The notes: generated by a model from the letters alone, not told the origin. Positions 25,873 to 35,869 are shown, counted from the first letter of the stretch. The stretch: 64,000 nt of DNA from Moraxellaceae bacterium AER2_44_116 (GCA_006546595.1 VIAD01000015.1:6991-70990), one strand, 5' to 3'. Numbers and translations: made by a program.

Positions 25873-26649
25873 TTAGCGCGTAATACCGCGTGTTGCTGAT
25901 TTTAAGGTATCAATAAACAGAGCCGCTTCAGGACAAATCGGCAGAATATCTTGCTCTAATTGCTGAATCGCCACATCTAAAGTTAAGCCTTGTCGATAGA
26001 CAATTTTATAAGCCCGTTTTAACAAGGTAATCGTCTCGCTTGACCAACCGCGACGACGCATACCTTCAAAGTTCATGCCCGCCGCTTGGGCAGGGTTACC
26101 CGACACCATGACAAAAGCAGGGATATCTTTTAACACCAAACTCGCTCCGCCCATCATGGCATGAGAGCCAATTTGACAGAACTGATGCACGCCCGTATTA
26201 CCGCCAAAAATCACACCATCACCGACTTTGACGTGACCTGCAAGCCCTGCATTATTCGCAAAAATACAATCATTACCGACGACACAATCATGAGCAATAT
26301 GAACATTCACCATAAATAAATTGTTATTGCCAATACGAGTGATACCGTTATCTTGCACGGTTCCTCGATGGATTGTACACGTCTCACGAATGACGTTATT
26401 GTCGCCAATTTCTAAAAATGTACGTTCGCCTTTATATTTTTTATCTTGGCAATCCTCACCCACCGTCGCAAATTGAAAAATACGATTATTTTTACCTATT
26501 TTAGTCGGCCCTTTAATCACGACGTGAGAACTGATTTCACAACCTGCGCCCAGTTCTACCTCAGCACCAATAATAGTGTAAGCCCCAACAATGACATCGT
26601 CGGCTAATATTGCGCTGCTATCAATGATGGCGGTGGGATGTATTTTCAT
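25873..26649 (-). CDS. lpxA: UDP-N-acetylglucosamine acyltransferase
   Basis: First enzyme of lipid A synthesis; adds 3-hydroxyacyl to UDP-GlcNAc. 258 residues made of left-handed beta-helix hexapeptide repeats (IHPTAIIDSSAILADDVIVGAYTII onward), with the catalytic His in NVHIAHDCVVGN, the HQFCQIGSHAMMGGAS segment and a helical C-terminus. The ATG overlaps the fabZ stop by four bases (ATGA). Confidence 0.97.
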   Translation of the reverse strand: MKIHPTAIIDSSAILADDVIVGAYTIIGAEVELGAGCEISSHVVIKGPTKIGKNNRIFQFATVGEDCQDKKYKGERTFLEIGDNNVIRETCTIHRGTVQDNGITRIGNNNLFMVNVHIAHDCVVGNDCIFANNAGLAGHVKVGDGVIFGGNTGVHQFCQIGSHAMMGGASLVLKDIPAFVMVSGNPAQAAGMNFEGMRRRGWSSETITLLKRAYKIVYRQGLTLDVAIQQLEQDILPICPEAALFIDTLKSATRGITR

Positions 26650-27110
26650 TGCGATATTACCTGCTCGGCCACTAAAATTTCAGCACTGGCTGCGAGTTCA
26701 TGACCAACCATGGCACGACACGCAAATTTATGAATATGACGTTTACTGGTGATAAACTCTGAATGCAATGTTAGACAATCACCCGGTACAACTTGACGTT
26801 TAAAGCGGGCATTATCTGCGCCCACAAATAAATAAATATAGCCATCTGATTGGCGTTTGCCACTGGTTAAAAATCCGAGCACACCCGAGATTTGCGCCAT
26901 GGCTTCTAAAATCAACATACCTGGCATAACTGCGTGGTTAGGAAAGTGGCCGTTGAACATTTCTTCATTAATGCTGACATTTTTAAAGCCTTTAATTGAC
27001 TTTCCTATGTCAATCTCAGTGACTCTATCAACCAACAAAAAAGGATAGCGATGTGGCAATATCTCTTTGATTTGATGACTAAAAATGGGTAATTGTATGC
27101 TATCCGTCAT
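26646..27110 (-). CDS. fabZ: 3-hydroxyacyl-ACP dehydratase FabZ
   Basis: Dehydratase of the fatty acid elongation cycle, 154 residues with the ATG at 27110; a GTG two codons upstream is less likely. The hot-dog fold catalytic residues are His55 in NGHFPNHAVMPG and Glu69 in LILEAMAQ. ILPHRYPFLLVDRV is the classic N-terminal motif. It overlaps lpxD by 11 bases and lpxA by four, so the three are tightly coupled. FabZ and LpxA/LpxD compete for 3-hydroxyacyl-ACP, the usual reason given for the pairing. Confidence 0.97.
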   Translation of the reverse strand: MTDSIQLPIFSHQIKEILPHRYPFLLVDRVTEIDIGKSIKGFKNVSINEEMFNGHFPNHAVMPGMLILEAMAQISGVLGFLTSGKRQSDGYIYLFVGADNARFKRQVVPGDCLTLHSEFITSKRHIHKFACRAMVGHELAASAEILVAEQVISQ

Positions 27111-28158
27111 ATTCACTCTCGTTTGGTGTTGCTAAGGGTAATTGCTGCACAAGTTTTTCTAACTCACGCAAACGTTTGGCCATATCATCCAGTTTTTTGA
27201 GGCGAACCGCCGTTTTTCTCCAATTTTCCGTGGTATCAAACGCTGTACCTGATGAGTAACTACCTGACTTGGTAATCGACTTGGTAATCATCGTCATGCC
27301 TGTGATCTGTACTTTATCACAAATTTCGAGATGCCCTGCTAAACCAACACCACCTGCCAGCATACAATGCGCGCCCAATTTCGTGCTGCCTGCAATACCA
27401 CAACAACCTGCAATGGCGGTATGCGCCCCAACAATGACGTTATGAGCAATGTGTACCTGATTATCAATCACCACACCTTCGTAGATAATCGTGTCATCTA
27501 ACGCACCACGATCAATGGTGGTATTGCAACCAATATCCACGTCGTTATGTAGCACCACACAGCCAATTTGTGCGATTTTATGCCAACGCCCGTGATGAGG
27601 CACAAAGCCAAAACCATCATCACCAATAATTGCGCCCGAATGAATAGTTACTCTGTCGCCAACGATACAATCATGATGAATCACGGCATTCGCTCGAATA
27701 CGACAGTGTTTACCAATCAGCACACGCGCGCCAATAAATGCACCTGCCTCGATGATCGTCCCTGCACCAATAACCGCATTATCTTCGATCACTGCACAAG
27801 CACCAATACTTGCTGTTGCGTCAACAATGGCCAAATTGCTCACAACGGCTTGTGGATGGCGACCTGCATTGGGCTTAGGTGTGCGATCAAAATGATGTGT
27901 CAGTTGCGCATAAGCCGCATACGGATTAGCCACCAACACAGCAATACCTTGATAGTCTTCTGCATCTTCAGGACGTATTAACACCGCACCTGCGTGTGTC
28001 GTTGATAACGCAGCACGGTACAGAGCGTTTGCTAAAAAACTAATGTCTGTTGATGTGGCACTTTTGAGCGTTGCTAAACCGTCAACAACATATTGACCAT
28101 CACCACGTACTGTACCGCCGACCAACCGAGCGATGTTATCCAACGTCCACGTTTGCAT
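27100..28158 (-). CDS. lpxD: UDP-3-O-acylglucosamine N-acyltransferase
   Basis: Adds the second 3-hydroxyacyl chain in lipid A synthesis. 352 residues. The N-terminal uridine-binding domain (1-100, WTLDNIARLVGGTVRGDGQ) is followed by a left-handed beta-helix of hexapeptide repeats (about 105-310) and a C-terminal helix (WRKTAVRLKKLDDMAKRLRELEKLV). The catalytic His is in IDNQVHIAHNVIVG, and GDDGFGFVPHHGRW is conserved. It lies between skp and fabZ. Confidence 0.97.
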   Translation of the reverse strand: MQTWTLDNIARLVGGTVRGDGQYVVDGLATLKSATSTDISFLANALYRAALSTTHAGAVLIRPEDAEDYQGIAVLVANPYAAYAQLTHHFDRTPKPNAGRHPQAVVSNLAIVDATASIGACAVIEDNAVIGAGTIIEAGAFIGARVLIGKHCRIRANAVIHHDCIVGDRVTIHSGAIIGDDGFGFVPHHGRWHKIAQIGCVVLHNDVDIGCNTTIDRGALDDTIIYEGVVIDNQVHIAHNVIVGAHTAIAGCCGIAGSTKLGAHCMLAGGVGLAGHLEICDKVQITGMTMITKSITKSGSYSSGTAFDTTENWRKTAVRLKKLDDMAKRLRELEKLVQQLPLATPNESEYDG

Positions 28159-28191
28159 AGTTAACTACTTATTTATCATGGGGCTGATTGT

Positions 28192-28692
28192 TTATTTTGC
28201 TGCATTCAACTTTTCAGTGATTTTTTTCGTTAAATCCACGGAAGGATCAGCAAAAATCACATTCTTCTTTTCGATAATAATATCGTAATTACCTGCTTTC
28301 CGCAGTTCTTCAACCACAACTTCGGTTTTTGGAATTAAACTTTTCAGCATCTCTTGTTGTACTTCTTGAGCGCGTTTTTGTACTGCATCGGCCAAGCTTT
28401 TGAATTCATTAATTTTAGCTTCAGCCTGTTTTTGTAATTCACGTTTATCTTTATCACTCATCACCGACGCATTTTTTTGAAACTTTTCTTCAAAACCTGC
28501 AATATCTTTACGCAAGGTATCAAGACGATCACGTTGCGGCTTCATATCTGCATTCAGTTTATCAAACGTTTTTTTAGCGGCATCTGTTGCCATAATCGCG
28601 GTTTGACTATCTGCCACAGCCACATTACCCGCTAATACAGGTAAAGAAACCATCGTTAATGCCGCTGCTACCGCTAATAATGTAAAACGCAT
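28192..28692 (-). CDS. skp: Periplasmic chaperone Skp/OmpH family
   Basis: Periplasmic chaperone for unfolded outer-membrane proteins. The ATG at 28692 is chosen because GAGGAGAGGG lies upstream and MRFTLLAVAAALTMVSLPVLA is a proper signal peptide; a longer frame reaching 28767 would hide it. The mature protein has the Skp layout: a short strand, a long helical coiled-coil arm rich in Lys/Gln/Ala (KPQRDRLDTLRKDIAG to KRAQEVQQEM), and a return strand YDIIIEKKNVIFADPSVDLT. 166 residues. It is directly downstream of bamA, its functional partner in outer-membrane protein assembly. Confidence 0.93.
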   Translation of the reverse strand: MRFTLLAVAAALTMVSLPVLAGNVAVADSQTAIMATDAAKKTFDKLNADMKPQRDRLDTLRKDIAGFEEKFQKNASVMSDKDKRELQKQAEAKINEFKSLADAVQKRAQEVQQEMLKSLIPKTEVVVEELRKAGNYDIIIEKKNVIFADPSVDLTKKITEKLNAAK

Positions 28693-28723
28693 AACCCTCT
28701 CCTCAGTGTAAATAATAGGACGC

Positions 28724-31042
28724 TTAAAATGGCTGTCCAATGGTAAATTGAAATGATTGTTTCTCATCGCCTACTTGTGTATTAAATGGCTTTGATATAC
28801 TAAATGATAATGGTCCAATGGCCGTTAGCCATGCTAAAGAAATACCCGCACTATAACGCAGATCACCTAAATCGAAACTATAGTTGGCACTGCCTCGGTC
28901 ATATACCATGCCCGAATCAACAAATAATACCGTGCGTAATTGTCGATTATTTTTCGCAAACGGCGTGGGTACAATTAACTCTGCCGAATTTTCGACTAAG
29001 ACATTACCACCCACAATTTCAGGATCAGGATCAGTGTCGCCTGTAAAGAAAATAGACGGACTTCGTGGCCCCAAGGTATTGTCACGATAACCACGTACCG
29101 AACCATAACCACCCGCAAAGAAGTTTCGATAAAACGGCAAACTGTCACCAAAACCTAAATCGGTGCGTAAACGCACGGTAAAATCTTCATTCAGAGGCAA
29201 ATATAATTGGCCGTTGTAAGCCATTTTTATATAACTAACATCGCTAGTTGGCACAGCAAAATCAACGCTTAATCGCTGTGACGCACCTTTGTCGGCAAAC
29301 ACACCGCGATTCAGCGTGCTGTAATTCCACGCCACTGAACCTGTATAAGTGCTAATGCTTTTACCATACTCTTTGACAAAACTATCAACCACCTGAGACG
29401 CTGCTGTGCCTGTCGTAATATCGGTTTGATCAATACCCAATGAAAAACTAATACTTTTTGTTTCATCAATGGGATAGCCAAACGTCAAGCTCGCGCCTTG
29501 AGAGTCGGTGGCATAACGACTGACATTTAATGAGTCAAGTTTGGTTTTTTTATAGTAAAGATTATAACCACGACTCACGCCATCCATCGTAAAATAAGGG
29601 TCTAGAAACGATAAATTATAAGAATCACTGGTATCTGAACGATTCAAATTAATCGACACTTTATTCCCTGTGCCTAAAAAATTATTCTGACTGACACCTA
29701 AACTAAAAATAAATCCTGAACTGCCTGAATAACCTAAACTGGCCGTTAATGTGCCTGAAGGCTGCTCTTCCACATTGACATTGACATCAACTTGGTCGTT
29801 GGTATTGGGTACTTTTGGCGTTTCAATAGAAACATCTTTGAAGAAACCTAAGCGTTGTAAACGCAATTTGGACAAATCTATTTTATCCGTTGACGCCAAA
29901 CTGCCTTCAAACTGGCGCATTTCTCGACGCAAAACATGATCGTCTGTTTTTAGATTACCCTTAAAATTAACTCGACGAACGTAGGTTTGTTTGGCAGGAT
30001 TAACAAAGAAATTAATATTAACGATTTTCTTTTCGTTATTAATGTCAGGAATCGGATTGACCTCGGCAAATAAATAGCCTTCTGTGCCCAAACGATGCGT
30101 CATTAATTTTGAGCTTGCGGTCACATATTGCTGTGAGTACGTCTTCCCCGATTTGATAATGACTAATTTTTGTAATTCTTTTTCATCAACAGGCAACTCA
30201 CCTAATATTTTTGTTTCACCGAATGTGTATTTTTCACCCTCAGTGATATTAATATCAATATAGACTCTTTTTTTGTCTGCACTCAACGTCACTTGATTCG
30301 AATTTAGACTAAAATTGATGTAACCTCGGTCTAAATAATACGAACGCAATGCTTCTAAATCCCCTGTTAATTTCTCACGGGCATATTTATCATCGCTTTT
30401 AAAAAATGAGGTCAAATGCGTTTTTTTTAGCTGGAAAATCTTGATTAACTCGTCATCAGAAAACGCATTATTCCCCACGATGTTAATCGCTTGAATTTTA
30501 GCTGAATCACCTTCGTTAATTTTAATGTCCACCGCAACACGATTTCGTGGTTTTGCGTCGTTCGTCACGACAATAGAGGCATCATAACGCCCTTGACCAA
30601 AGTATTGGCGTTCTAATTCGCTTTTAATGTGGTCTAAGGTTGCCCGTTTTAAGACTTCACCTTCCACTAGACCTGCATCTTTTAACGCTTTCGTCAACGT
30701 GTCGCTATCAATGACTTTGTTGCCTGAAATTTTAATGGTCGCAATCGCTGGTCGTTCGGTGACTTTAAAGATTAAGACATCCCCGTCGCGCTCAGAGGTC
30801 ACATCTTCAAAATTACCACTCTTGAATAATGCCCGAATAGCACTGGCGATTTTATCACTATCGACAGTATCACCATTACTTAACGGTAATTGGGCATAAA
30901 TATTGGCAGGTGAAACACGCATTAATCCTTCTAAGCGAATATCCTTGACCACAAAACGACTATCATCCGCTGACGCATTGACCGCTAATGCCAAACCGAC
31001 CACAAGCGCGGAAAGCTGAGTGCGTATAAACCGCTGGTGCAT
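28724..31042 (-). CDS. bamA: Outer membrane protein assembly factor BamA
   Basis: Omp85-family core of the BAM complex that inserts beta-barrel proteins in the outer membrane. The signal peptide is MHQRFIRTQLSALVVGLALAVNASA, with the start taken at ATG 31042; a GTG at 31057 adds five residues. Five POTRA domains (about 24-420) start FVVKDIRLEGLMRVSP, and a C-terminal 16-strand barrel follows, with the conserved loop motif VRGYRDN and final Phe (FQFTIGQPF). 772 residues. It lies between rseP and skp. Confidence 0.97.
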   Translation of the reverse strand: MHQRFIRTQLSALVVGLALAVNASADDSRFVVKDIRLEGLMRVSPANIYAQLPLSNGDTVDSDKIASAIRALFKSGNFEDVTSERDGDVLIFKVTERPAIATIKISGNKVIDSDTLTKALKDAGLVEGEVLKRATLDHIKSELERQYFGQGRYDASIVVTNDAKPRNRVAVDIKINEGDSAKIQAINIVGNNAFSDDELIKIFQLKKTHLTSFFKSDDKYAREKLTGDLEALRSYYLDRGYINFSLNSNQVTLSADKKRVYIDINITEGEKYTFGETKILGELPVDEKELQKLVIIKSGKTYSQQYVTASSKLMTHRLGTEGYLFAEVNPIPDINNEKKIVNINFFVNPAKQTYVRRVNFKGNLKTDDHVLRREMRQFEGSLASTDKIDLSKLRLQRLGFFKDVSIETPKVPNTNDQVDVNVNVEEQPSGTLTASLGYSGSSGFIFSLGVSQNNFLGTGNKVSINLNRSDTSDSYNLSFLDPYFTMDGVSRGYNLYYKKTKLDSLNVSRYATDSQGASLTFGYPIDETKSISFSLGIDQTDITTGTAASQVVDSFVKEYGKSISTYTGSVAWNYSTLNRGVFADKGASQRLSVDFAVPTSDVSYIKMAYNGQLYLPLNEDFTVRLRTDLGFGDSLPFYRNFFAGGYGSVRGYRDNTLGPRSPSIFFTGDTDPDPEIVGGNVLVENSAELIVPTPFAKNNRQLRTVLFVDSGMVYDRGSANYSFDLGDLRYSAGISLAWLTAIGPLSFSISKPFNTQVGDEKQSFQFTIGQPF

Positions 31043-31056
31043 ATAAAAGAATTCCA

Positions 31057-32421
31057 CTAGCCGAATAACCGACTTAAATCATTAAAAATAGCTAAAAACA
31101 TCAAGCTGCCCATCACCGCTACGCCCACTTTCAAGCCCATTTGTTGTACTTTTTCAGACAGAGGACGACCCAATATGCCTTCGATGGTGTAATACACCAA
31201 ATGACCACCATCCAATATCGGAATCGGCAATAAATTCAACACGCCTAAACTCACACTCAATAAAGCCATAAAACCAATCGTCGCCTGCCAACCTAAATCG
31301 GTGGTATGCCCTGCCACTTTGGCAATCGTAATCGGGCCACTGAGATTATCTAAGCCAATCAACCCAACGATCATTTTACCTAATGAACTGATCGTCATAC
31401 CAATGAGATGATAGGTTTTTTCGCTGGCTTTTACCAAAGCGACGAGAGGATTGTAATCTTGTTTTTGGATATATTGCGGAGGAATATCAAAGGGTTGGCG
31501 TTGAACACCAATGCCTAATTTACCCTCTTTTGTCCCGACTTGGTCGCGCTCCATGCGCGGTGTCAGGGTTAAATTAACGACTTTGCCTTGACGCTCAACT
31601 TGAGTATTAATTGCTTGCTCTGGGTGTGTTCTGACCACTTCCACAAAGTCTTGCCATGTTTTTATAGGTTGATTATTGGCCTCCACAACCGTATCACCCA
31701 CCTGCAAACCCTGTTTAGCGGCAGGGCTATCAGGCACAATCTCACCAATAATCGGCTTAATCGGGGGTTGATATGGAGTAAAACCCAACGATAATAAGGG
31801 ATCTTGTCCTGACTGATTGAGATAATTAGCAATCGGCAACTTGATAATATGAGGTTCTGTCGCGTTCTCACTTTTGACAGATAACGACACTAACCCATTT
31901 TCACCCATGCGATCAATTAACGCATAGGTGACTTCTTCCCAATTATGCGTTTCTTTACTATCCACCGCGACAACTTCATCGCCTACTTGTAAGCCTGCGA
32001 TAGCTGCGGGGGTATTTGGCTTAACACTACCGACGACCGTTCTAAGCGTTTCAATACCTTGTAAAAACAAAATCCAAAACAGAAAGACGGCGAATAATAA
32101 ATTAATCAAGGGTCCAGCCGCAACGATAGCGATGCGTGCTAAGACAGGTTGACGGTTGAACGCTTTGGGTAAGTCTTCGACAGGCACTTCGCCTTCGCGC
32201 TCATCCGCCATCCGCACATAACCGCCTAAAGGGATAGCTGCTATTTGATATTCCACACCGTCTTTGCCACGCCATTTGGCTAAGGCGGGGCCAAAACCAA
32301 TCGAAAAGGTTAATACTTTGACACCTAAACGACGTGCAACCCAAAAATGCCCAAACTCATGAATGGCAATCAGTGGACCTAGCACCATAATCGCCGCTAA
32401 AACGATCTGCAAAATACTCAT
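31057..32421 (-). CDS. rseP: Site-2 protease RseP
   Basis: Inner-membrane zinc metalloprotease that cleaves anti-sigma-E factor and remnant signal peptides. 454 residues. The HEFGH zinc motif is at 21-25 in the first membrane helix; two PDZ domains follow (about 115-200 and 205-290, with GLQVGDEVVAVDS and GLQVGDTVVEANN), then GLDNLSGPITIA, the LLPIPILDGGH metal-binding motif, and a last membrane helix. It sits between dxr and bamA in the standard order. Confidence 0.97.
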   Translation of the reverse strand: MSILQIVLAAIMVLGPLIAIHEFGHFWVARRLGVKVLTFSIGFGPALAKWRGKDGVEYQIAAIPLGGYVRMADEREGEVPVEDLPKAFNRQPVLARIAIVAAGPLINLLFAVFLFWILFLQGIETLRTVVGSVKPNTPAAIAGLQVGDEVVAVDSKETHNWEEVTYALIDRMGENGLVSLSVKSENATEPHIIKLPIANYLNQSGQDPLLSLGFTPYQPPIKPIIGEIVPDSPAAKQGLQVGDTVVEANNQPIKTWQDFVEVVRTHPEQAINTQVERQGKVVNLTLTPRMERDQVGTKEGKLGIGVQRQPFDIPPQYIQKQDYNPLVALVKASEKTYHLIGMTISSLGKMIVGLIGLDNLSGPITIAKVAGHTTDLGWQATIGFMALLSVSLGVLNLLPIPILDGGHLVYYTIEGILGRPLSEKVQQMGLKVGVAVMGSLMFLAIFNDLSRLFG

Positions 32422-32430
32422 AAGACAACA

Positions 32431-33624
32431 CTAATCAGGGGACTTCACTAAGTCAGAATGATATTGCATCAGCCAATCATGCGCGATAATACGCGCCTGT
32501 TGGTCGGCGGAAAGAATTGTGTCGAGATTATCGGCAGGACTCATTGGCAATTGTGTAAGTACAGCCTCAATTAGCTGAGGAATTGCAATAAATGGTAACC
32601 TTTCAGCCAAAAACGCCTCAACAGCAACTTCATTGGCGGCATTTAAGATGGCAGGAGCAGTCCCACCCTTCGCCATCGCCTCACGCGCTAAACGCAAACA
32701 CGGAAAACGGCGTTCATCAGGCGGATAAAAATCCAAATGATGTTGAACTAAATCTAATGCCGATACCCCTGCATGAATACGCTCAGGCCATGCCAATGCG
32801 TTAGCTATGGGGGTACGCATATCAGGATTACCTAACTGCGCCAATGTTGAGCCATCGACATACTGTACTAAGGAGTGAACAATGCTTTGTGGATGAATAA
32901 CAATCTTAACTTGTTCGGGTGTTGCCGAAAATAACCAACAGGCTTCTATTAACTCCAAGCCTTTATTCATCAGCGTGGCTGAGTCAACGGAAATTTTTCG
33001 TCCCATCACCCACTTGGGATGTTTACATGCTTGAGCTGGCGTAACCGTTGCTAACTGCTCGGCGGTGAACTCACGAAATGGCCCACCTGACGCGGTTAAT
33101 AAAATTCGTTCAACACCAACCTTGGCTAAACCTTGAGGATAATGACTGGGTAAGCATTGAAAAATAGCATTATGTTCGGAATCAATGGGTAATAGCGTTG
33201 CGCCATGCTCAATAACTGCCTGCATAAACAGACTACCTGCCATGACTAAGGCTTCTTTATTGGCCAGTAATACGCGTTTACCTGCGGTCACTGCCGCCAA
33301 TGTGGGTAATAAGCCTGCTGCACCAACAATCGCCGCCATGACCGTATCACAATCTTGATGACTGGCAACAAACGCCAATGCCTCTGTTCCTGCTAATATT
33401 TCAGTAACCGTTGTTGAAAGTAAGGCTTGTAAACGGGGAATATCTTCAACATGGGCAACAACCGCGTAACGGGGTTGATAACGCTGACATAGTTCAGCCA
33501 ATTCCTCAATGCGACTATGAGCAGTGAGCGCAAAAACGCGATAGCGTTCAGGGTGATACGTTAAGACAGCCAGTGTACTTTGGCCTATTGAGCCTGTTGC
33601 GCCTAAAATCGTTAGCTGTTGCAT
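32431..33624 (-). CDS. dxr: 1-deoxy-D-xylulose 5-phosphate reductoisomerase
   Basis: Second step of the non-mevalonate isoprenoid pathway, NADPH dependent. 397 residues. The N-terminal NADPH motif is LGATGSIGQSTL; LLANKEALVMAG, LPIDSEHNAIFQ (metal and substrate residues), LTASGGPFREF and VDSATLMNKGLELIEA are family marks. It is separated from cdsA by a few bases. Its product feeds undecaprenyl synthesis by UppS, encoded two genes upstream. Confidence 0.98.
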   Translation of the reverse strand: MQQLTILGATGSIGQSTLAVLTYHPERYRVFALTAHSRIEELAELCQRYQPRYAVVAHVEDIPRLQALLSTTVTEILAGTEALAFVASHQDCDTVMAAIVGAAGLLPTLAAVTAGKRVLLANKEALVMAGSLFMQAVIEHGATLLPIDSEHNAIFQCLPSHYPQGLAKVGVERILLTASGGPFREFTAEQLATVTPAQACKHPKWVMGRKISVDSATLMNKGLELIEACWLFSATPEQVKIVIHPQSIVHSLVQYVDGSTLAQLGNPDMRTPIANALAWPERIHAGVSALDLVQHHLDFYPPDERRFPCLRLAREAMAKGGTAPAILNAANEVAVEAFLAERLPFIAIPQLIEAVLTQLPMSPADNLDTILSADQQARIIAHDWLMQYHSDLVKSPD

Positions 33625-33627
33625 CAG

Positions 33628-34440
33628 TTAGAAGCCCCCTGCCAACCACCAACCCAAGGCAAAAATAGGTGCGGCGGCTGTCAAGCTATCAATTCGATCT
33701 AACGCGCCACCATGACCTGGAAAGATATTACCTGAGTCTTTTACACCTGCCTGACGTTTAATCATGGACTCTAATAAATCACCCAACACTGACGCTAATA
33801 CCGTGAGTAAAGACAAGCCCAAAAAAGCCATTAAACGTACTGCTGATAACTCGCGATAAACGGCAACGGCAATGATTAATACAGCAGTTGTTAATACACC
33901 ACCCACAAAGCCTTCTATTGTTTTTCCAGGGCTGACATTAGGGGCTAATTTATGTTTACCAAAAGCTCGCCCTGCAAAATACGCTCCCGAGTCTGCCCCC
34001 CACACAAGCGCAAAAACATACATCAGCCACCAAGGAGAAGCATGATATAAATCGACTAAACCCGCCCATGCGGGAATGAGTAAAATCACACCAACAGGCA
34101 CTAACAATACATGACGCGCCCAAACTGTCGCAGAATCGGGGAAATTCGTCACCCAACGCAAAGCAACCAACCAAAAACCGACAGAAATCGCGTAAAAAGA
34201 CGGTTTAATGATGGCTAACTCTGGCACTTTCATTGCCATCAAACCTAACGCAATAATAGCCGTAAACGACGCACGCGCCATGATATTTGACCAACGCATG
34301 AGTGCTGTCCACTCCCATGCCCCCACCAACACAATTGCCCCTGCAAATGCCTCAAATGGAATGCTAGTCGTCGCGCCAAAAATACACCACAAGACTAAGG
34401 GTATAAGAATCAGTGCCGTTAATATCCGTTCTTTAAGCAT
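33628..34440 (-). CDS. cdsA: Phosphatidate cytidylyltransferase
   Basis: Makes CDP-diacylglycerol for phospholipid synthesis in the inner membrane. 270 residues with about eight hydrophobic segments, starting ERILTALILIPLVLWCIFGA. The signature DLLESMIKRQAGVKDSGNIF then PGHGGALDRIDS is near the C-terminus, and WGADSGAYFAGRAFGKHKL is conserved. It overlaps uppS by eight bases. Confidence 0.97.
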   Translation of the reverse strand: MLKERILTALILIPLVLWCIFGATTSIPFEAFAGAIVLVGAWEWTALMRWSNIMARASFTAIIALGLMAMKVPELAIIKPSFYAISVGFWLVALRWVTNFPDSATVWARHVLLVPVGVILLIPAWAGLVDLYHASPWWLMYVFALVWGADSGAYFAGRAFGKHKLAPNVSPGKTIEGFVGGVLTTAVLIIAVAVYRELSAVRLMAFLGLSLLTVLASVLGDLLESMIKRQAGVKDSGNIFPGHGGALDRIDSLTAAAPIFALGWWLAGGF

Positions 34441-35203
34441 GATGAGCCTCTACTTGTGCACTGGTGCGACCAAAACGACGCTGACGTTGAGCATAATCTT
34501 CCAATGCCGCATCTAAAGCCGCACCATTAAAATCAGGCCATAATAAATCAGTGAAATAAAACTCGGCATAAGCCGCTTGCCATAATAAAAAATTACTAAT
34601 TCGAAAGTCACCACCTGTTCTGATTAACAAGTCAACAGGCGGTAAGTCACTCATTTGAATATGTTGTTGTAACTGTTGCTGAAACTCTTCTGTCGTCATC
34701 GCTTGCGGATCAAGTTGTCCTGCCTGCACCTGTAACGCAACTTGATGTGCGGCATGAGCAACATCCCATTGACCGCCATAACTCACCGCAATCACTAAGG
34801 TCATACCTGTATTGGTGATCGTTTTTAATTCGGCATCAACCATGCCTTTTTGTAATAGTGGCGCAAAACGCGCTCTGTCACCAATAAAACGCACCCGAAT
34901 ATTATTTTTATGCAGTTCCGCTACGCGCTTATCTAAGGCATGAACAAACAAACGCATCAACAACCCCACCTCTTGTTCAGGTCGTCGCCAGTTTTCACTC
35001 GAAAAAGCAAAGACCGTCAAGACCTCTATTTGACGTTTGGCGGCATGTTCAACAATTTTCTGTAGCGCAGTTTCACCCGCTTTATGGCCTGAGCCACCCA
35101 ACAAACTGTTTGCTTTCGCCCACCGATTATTACCATCCATAATAATAGCAATATGCTTAGGCAAGCCACTGACACGACTGTCAATATCGGGAGCTGTACT
35201 CAC
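34433..35203 (-). CDS. uppS: Undecaprenyl pyrophosphate synthase
   Basis: Cis-prenyltransferase making the C55 lipid carrier for peptidoglycan. The GTG start at 35203 is preferred, with AAGGA upstream, giving 256 residues; a TTG at 35236 would give an odd extension. Motifs: IAIIMDGNNRWAK (catalytic Asp), GHKAGETALQ, VFAFSSENWRRP, and LIRTGGDFRISNFLLWQAAYAEFYF. It overlaps cdsA. Confidence 0.97.
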   Translation of the reverse strand: MSTAPDIDSRVSGLPKHIAIIMDGNNRWAKANSLLGGSGHKAGETALQKIVEHAAKRQIEVLTVFAFSSENWRRPEQEVGLLMRLFVHALDKRVAELHKNNIRVRFIGDRARFAPLLQKGMVDAELKTITNTGMTLVIAVSYGGQWDVAHAAHQVALQVQAGQLDPQAMTTEEFQQQLQQHIQMSDLPPVDLLIRTGGDFRISNFLLWQAAYAEFYFTDLLWPDFNGAALDAALEDYAQRQRRFGRTSAQVEAHHA

Positions 35204-35235
35204 GGTTTTTTCCTTGGTATTAAAATAAAGAATCA

Positions 35236-35280
35236 AAGGCCGTTAATATCGTATATATAAATACAATGCTTAACGACCTT
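35236..35280 (-). other. Hairpin between frr and uppS
   Basis: AAGGCCGTTAA (35236-35246) and TTAACGACCTT (35270-35280) are inverted complements with one mismatch around an AT-rich loop. It lies after the frr stop and before the uppS start, a likely transcript-processing or attenuation hairpin. Confidence 0.4.
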
Positions 35281-35290
35281 GATATATACG

Positions 35291-35845
35291 TCAGACCTGC
35301 ATTAATTCAACTTCTTTGGCTTGCAAGTTCTTTTCGATTTCGGCGATATACTTATCGGTAATCTTTTGCACATCGTCGCTGCCACGACGCTCTTCGTCTT
35401 CAGAAATTTCTTTCTCTTTTAACAACTCTTTCATGTCGGCCAAGACATCACGACGAATATTACGCACCGCAACTCGCGCATTTTCAGCCTCTGCACGCGC
35501 CATCTTTTGCATATTGCGACGGCTTTCTTCGGTCAACGCAGGTAAAGGAATACGAATGACATCGCCAGACATCGGATTTAAACCCAAGTCCGCATTACGA
35601 ATAGCTTTATCAATCACCGCAATCATTATACGTTCATAAGGCTGAACCAATAATGTCCGTGCATCTTCCACACCGATATTAGCCAATTGTGCCAACGGAG
35701 TGTCTGTACCGTAATACGGCACCATTACGTCTTTTAAAATCGACGGTTGAGCACGTCCTGTCCGTACTTTCGTAAACGCTTGGTCTAAAGACTCTGCGCT
35801 TTTTCGCATACGAATTTCGCAATCTTTTTTCAAATCATTAATCAT
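35291..35845 (-). CDS. frr: Ribosome recycling factor
   Basis: Splits post-termination ribosomes together with EF-G. 184 residues, the normal size. Recognisable stretches are SLDQAFTKVRTGRAQPSIL, VPYYGTDTPLAQLANIGVED, RTLLVQPYERIMIAVIDKAI, NPMSGDVIRIPLPALTEESR and a charged helical end (DDVQKITDKYIAEIEKNLQ). It follows pyrH by 24 bases. Confidence 0.98.
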   Translation of the reverse strand: MINDLKKDCEIRMRKSAESLDQAFTKVRTGRAQPSILKDVMVPYYGTDTPLAQLANIGVEDARTLLVQPYERIMIAVIDKAIRNADLGLNPMSGDVIRIPLPALTEESRRNMQKMARAEAENARVAVRNIRRDVLADMKELLKEKEISEDEERRGSDDVQKITDKYIAEIEKNLQAKEVELMQV

Positions 35846-35869
35846 GGTTGTATCCTCAACGGGGCGAGT

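Noticed and set aside
24552..26649. Complete restriction-modification system around the D12 methylase
   Set aside because: Both neighbours are lpx genes; no endonuclease-like gene is present.
28692..28767. Longer skp start overlapping bamA by about 40 bases
   Set aside because: It would place a non-signal extension before a clear signal peptide, and the strong GAGGAGAGGG site points to the ATG at 28692.
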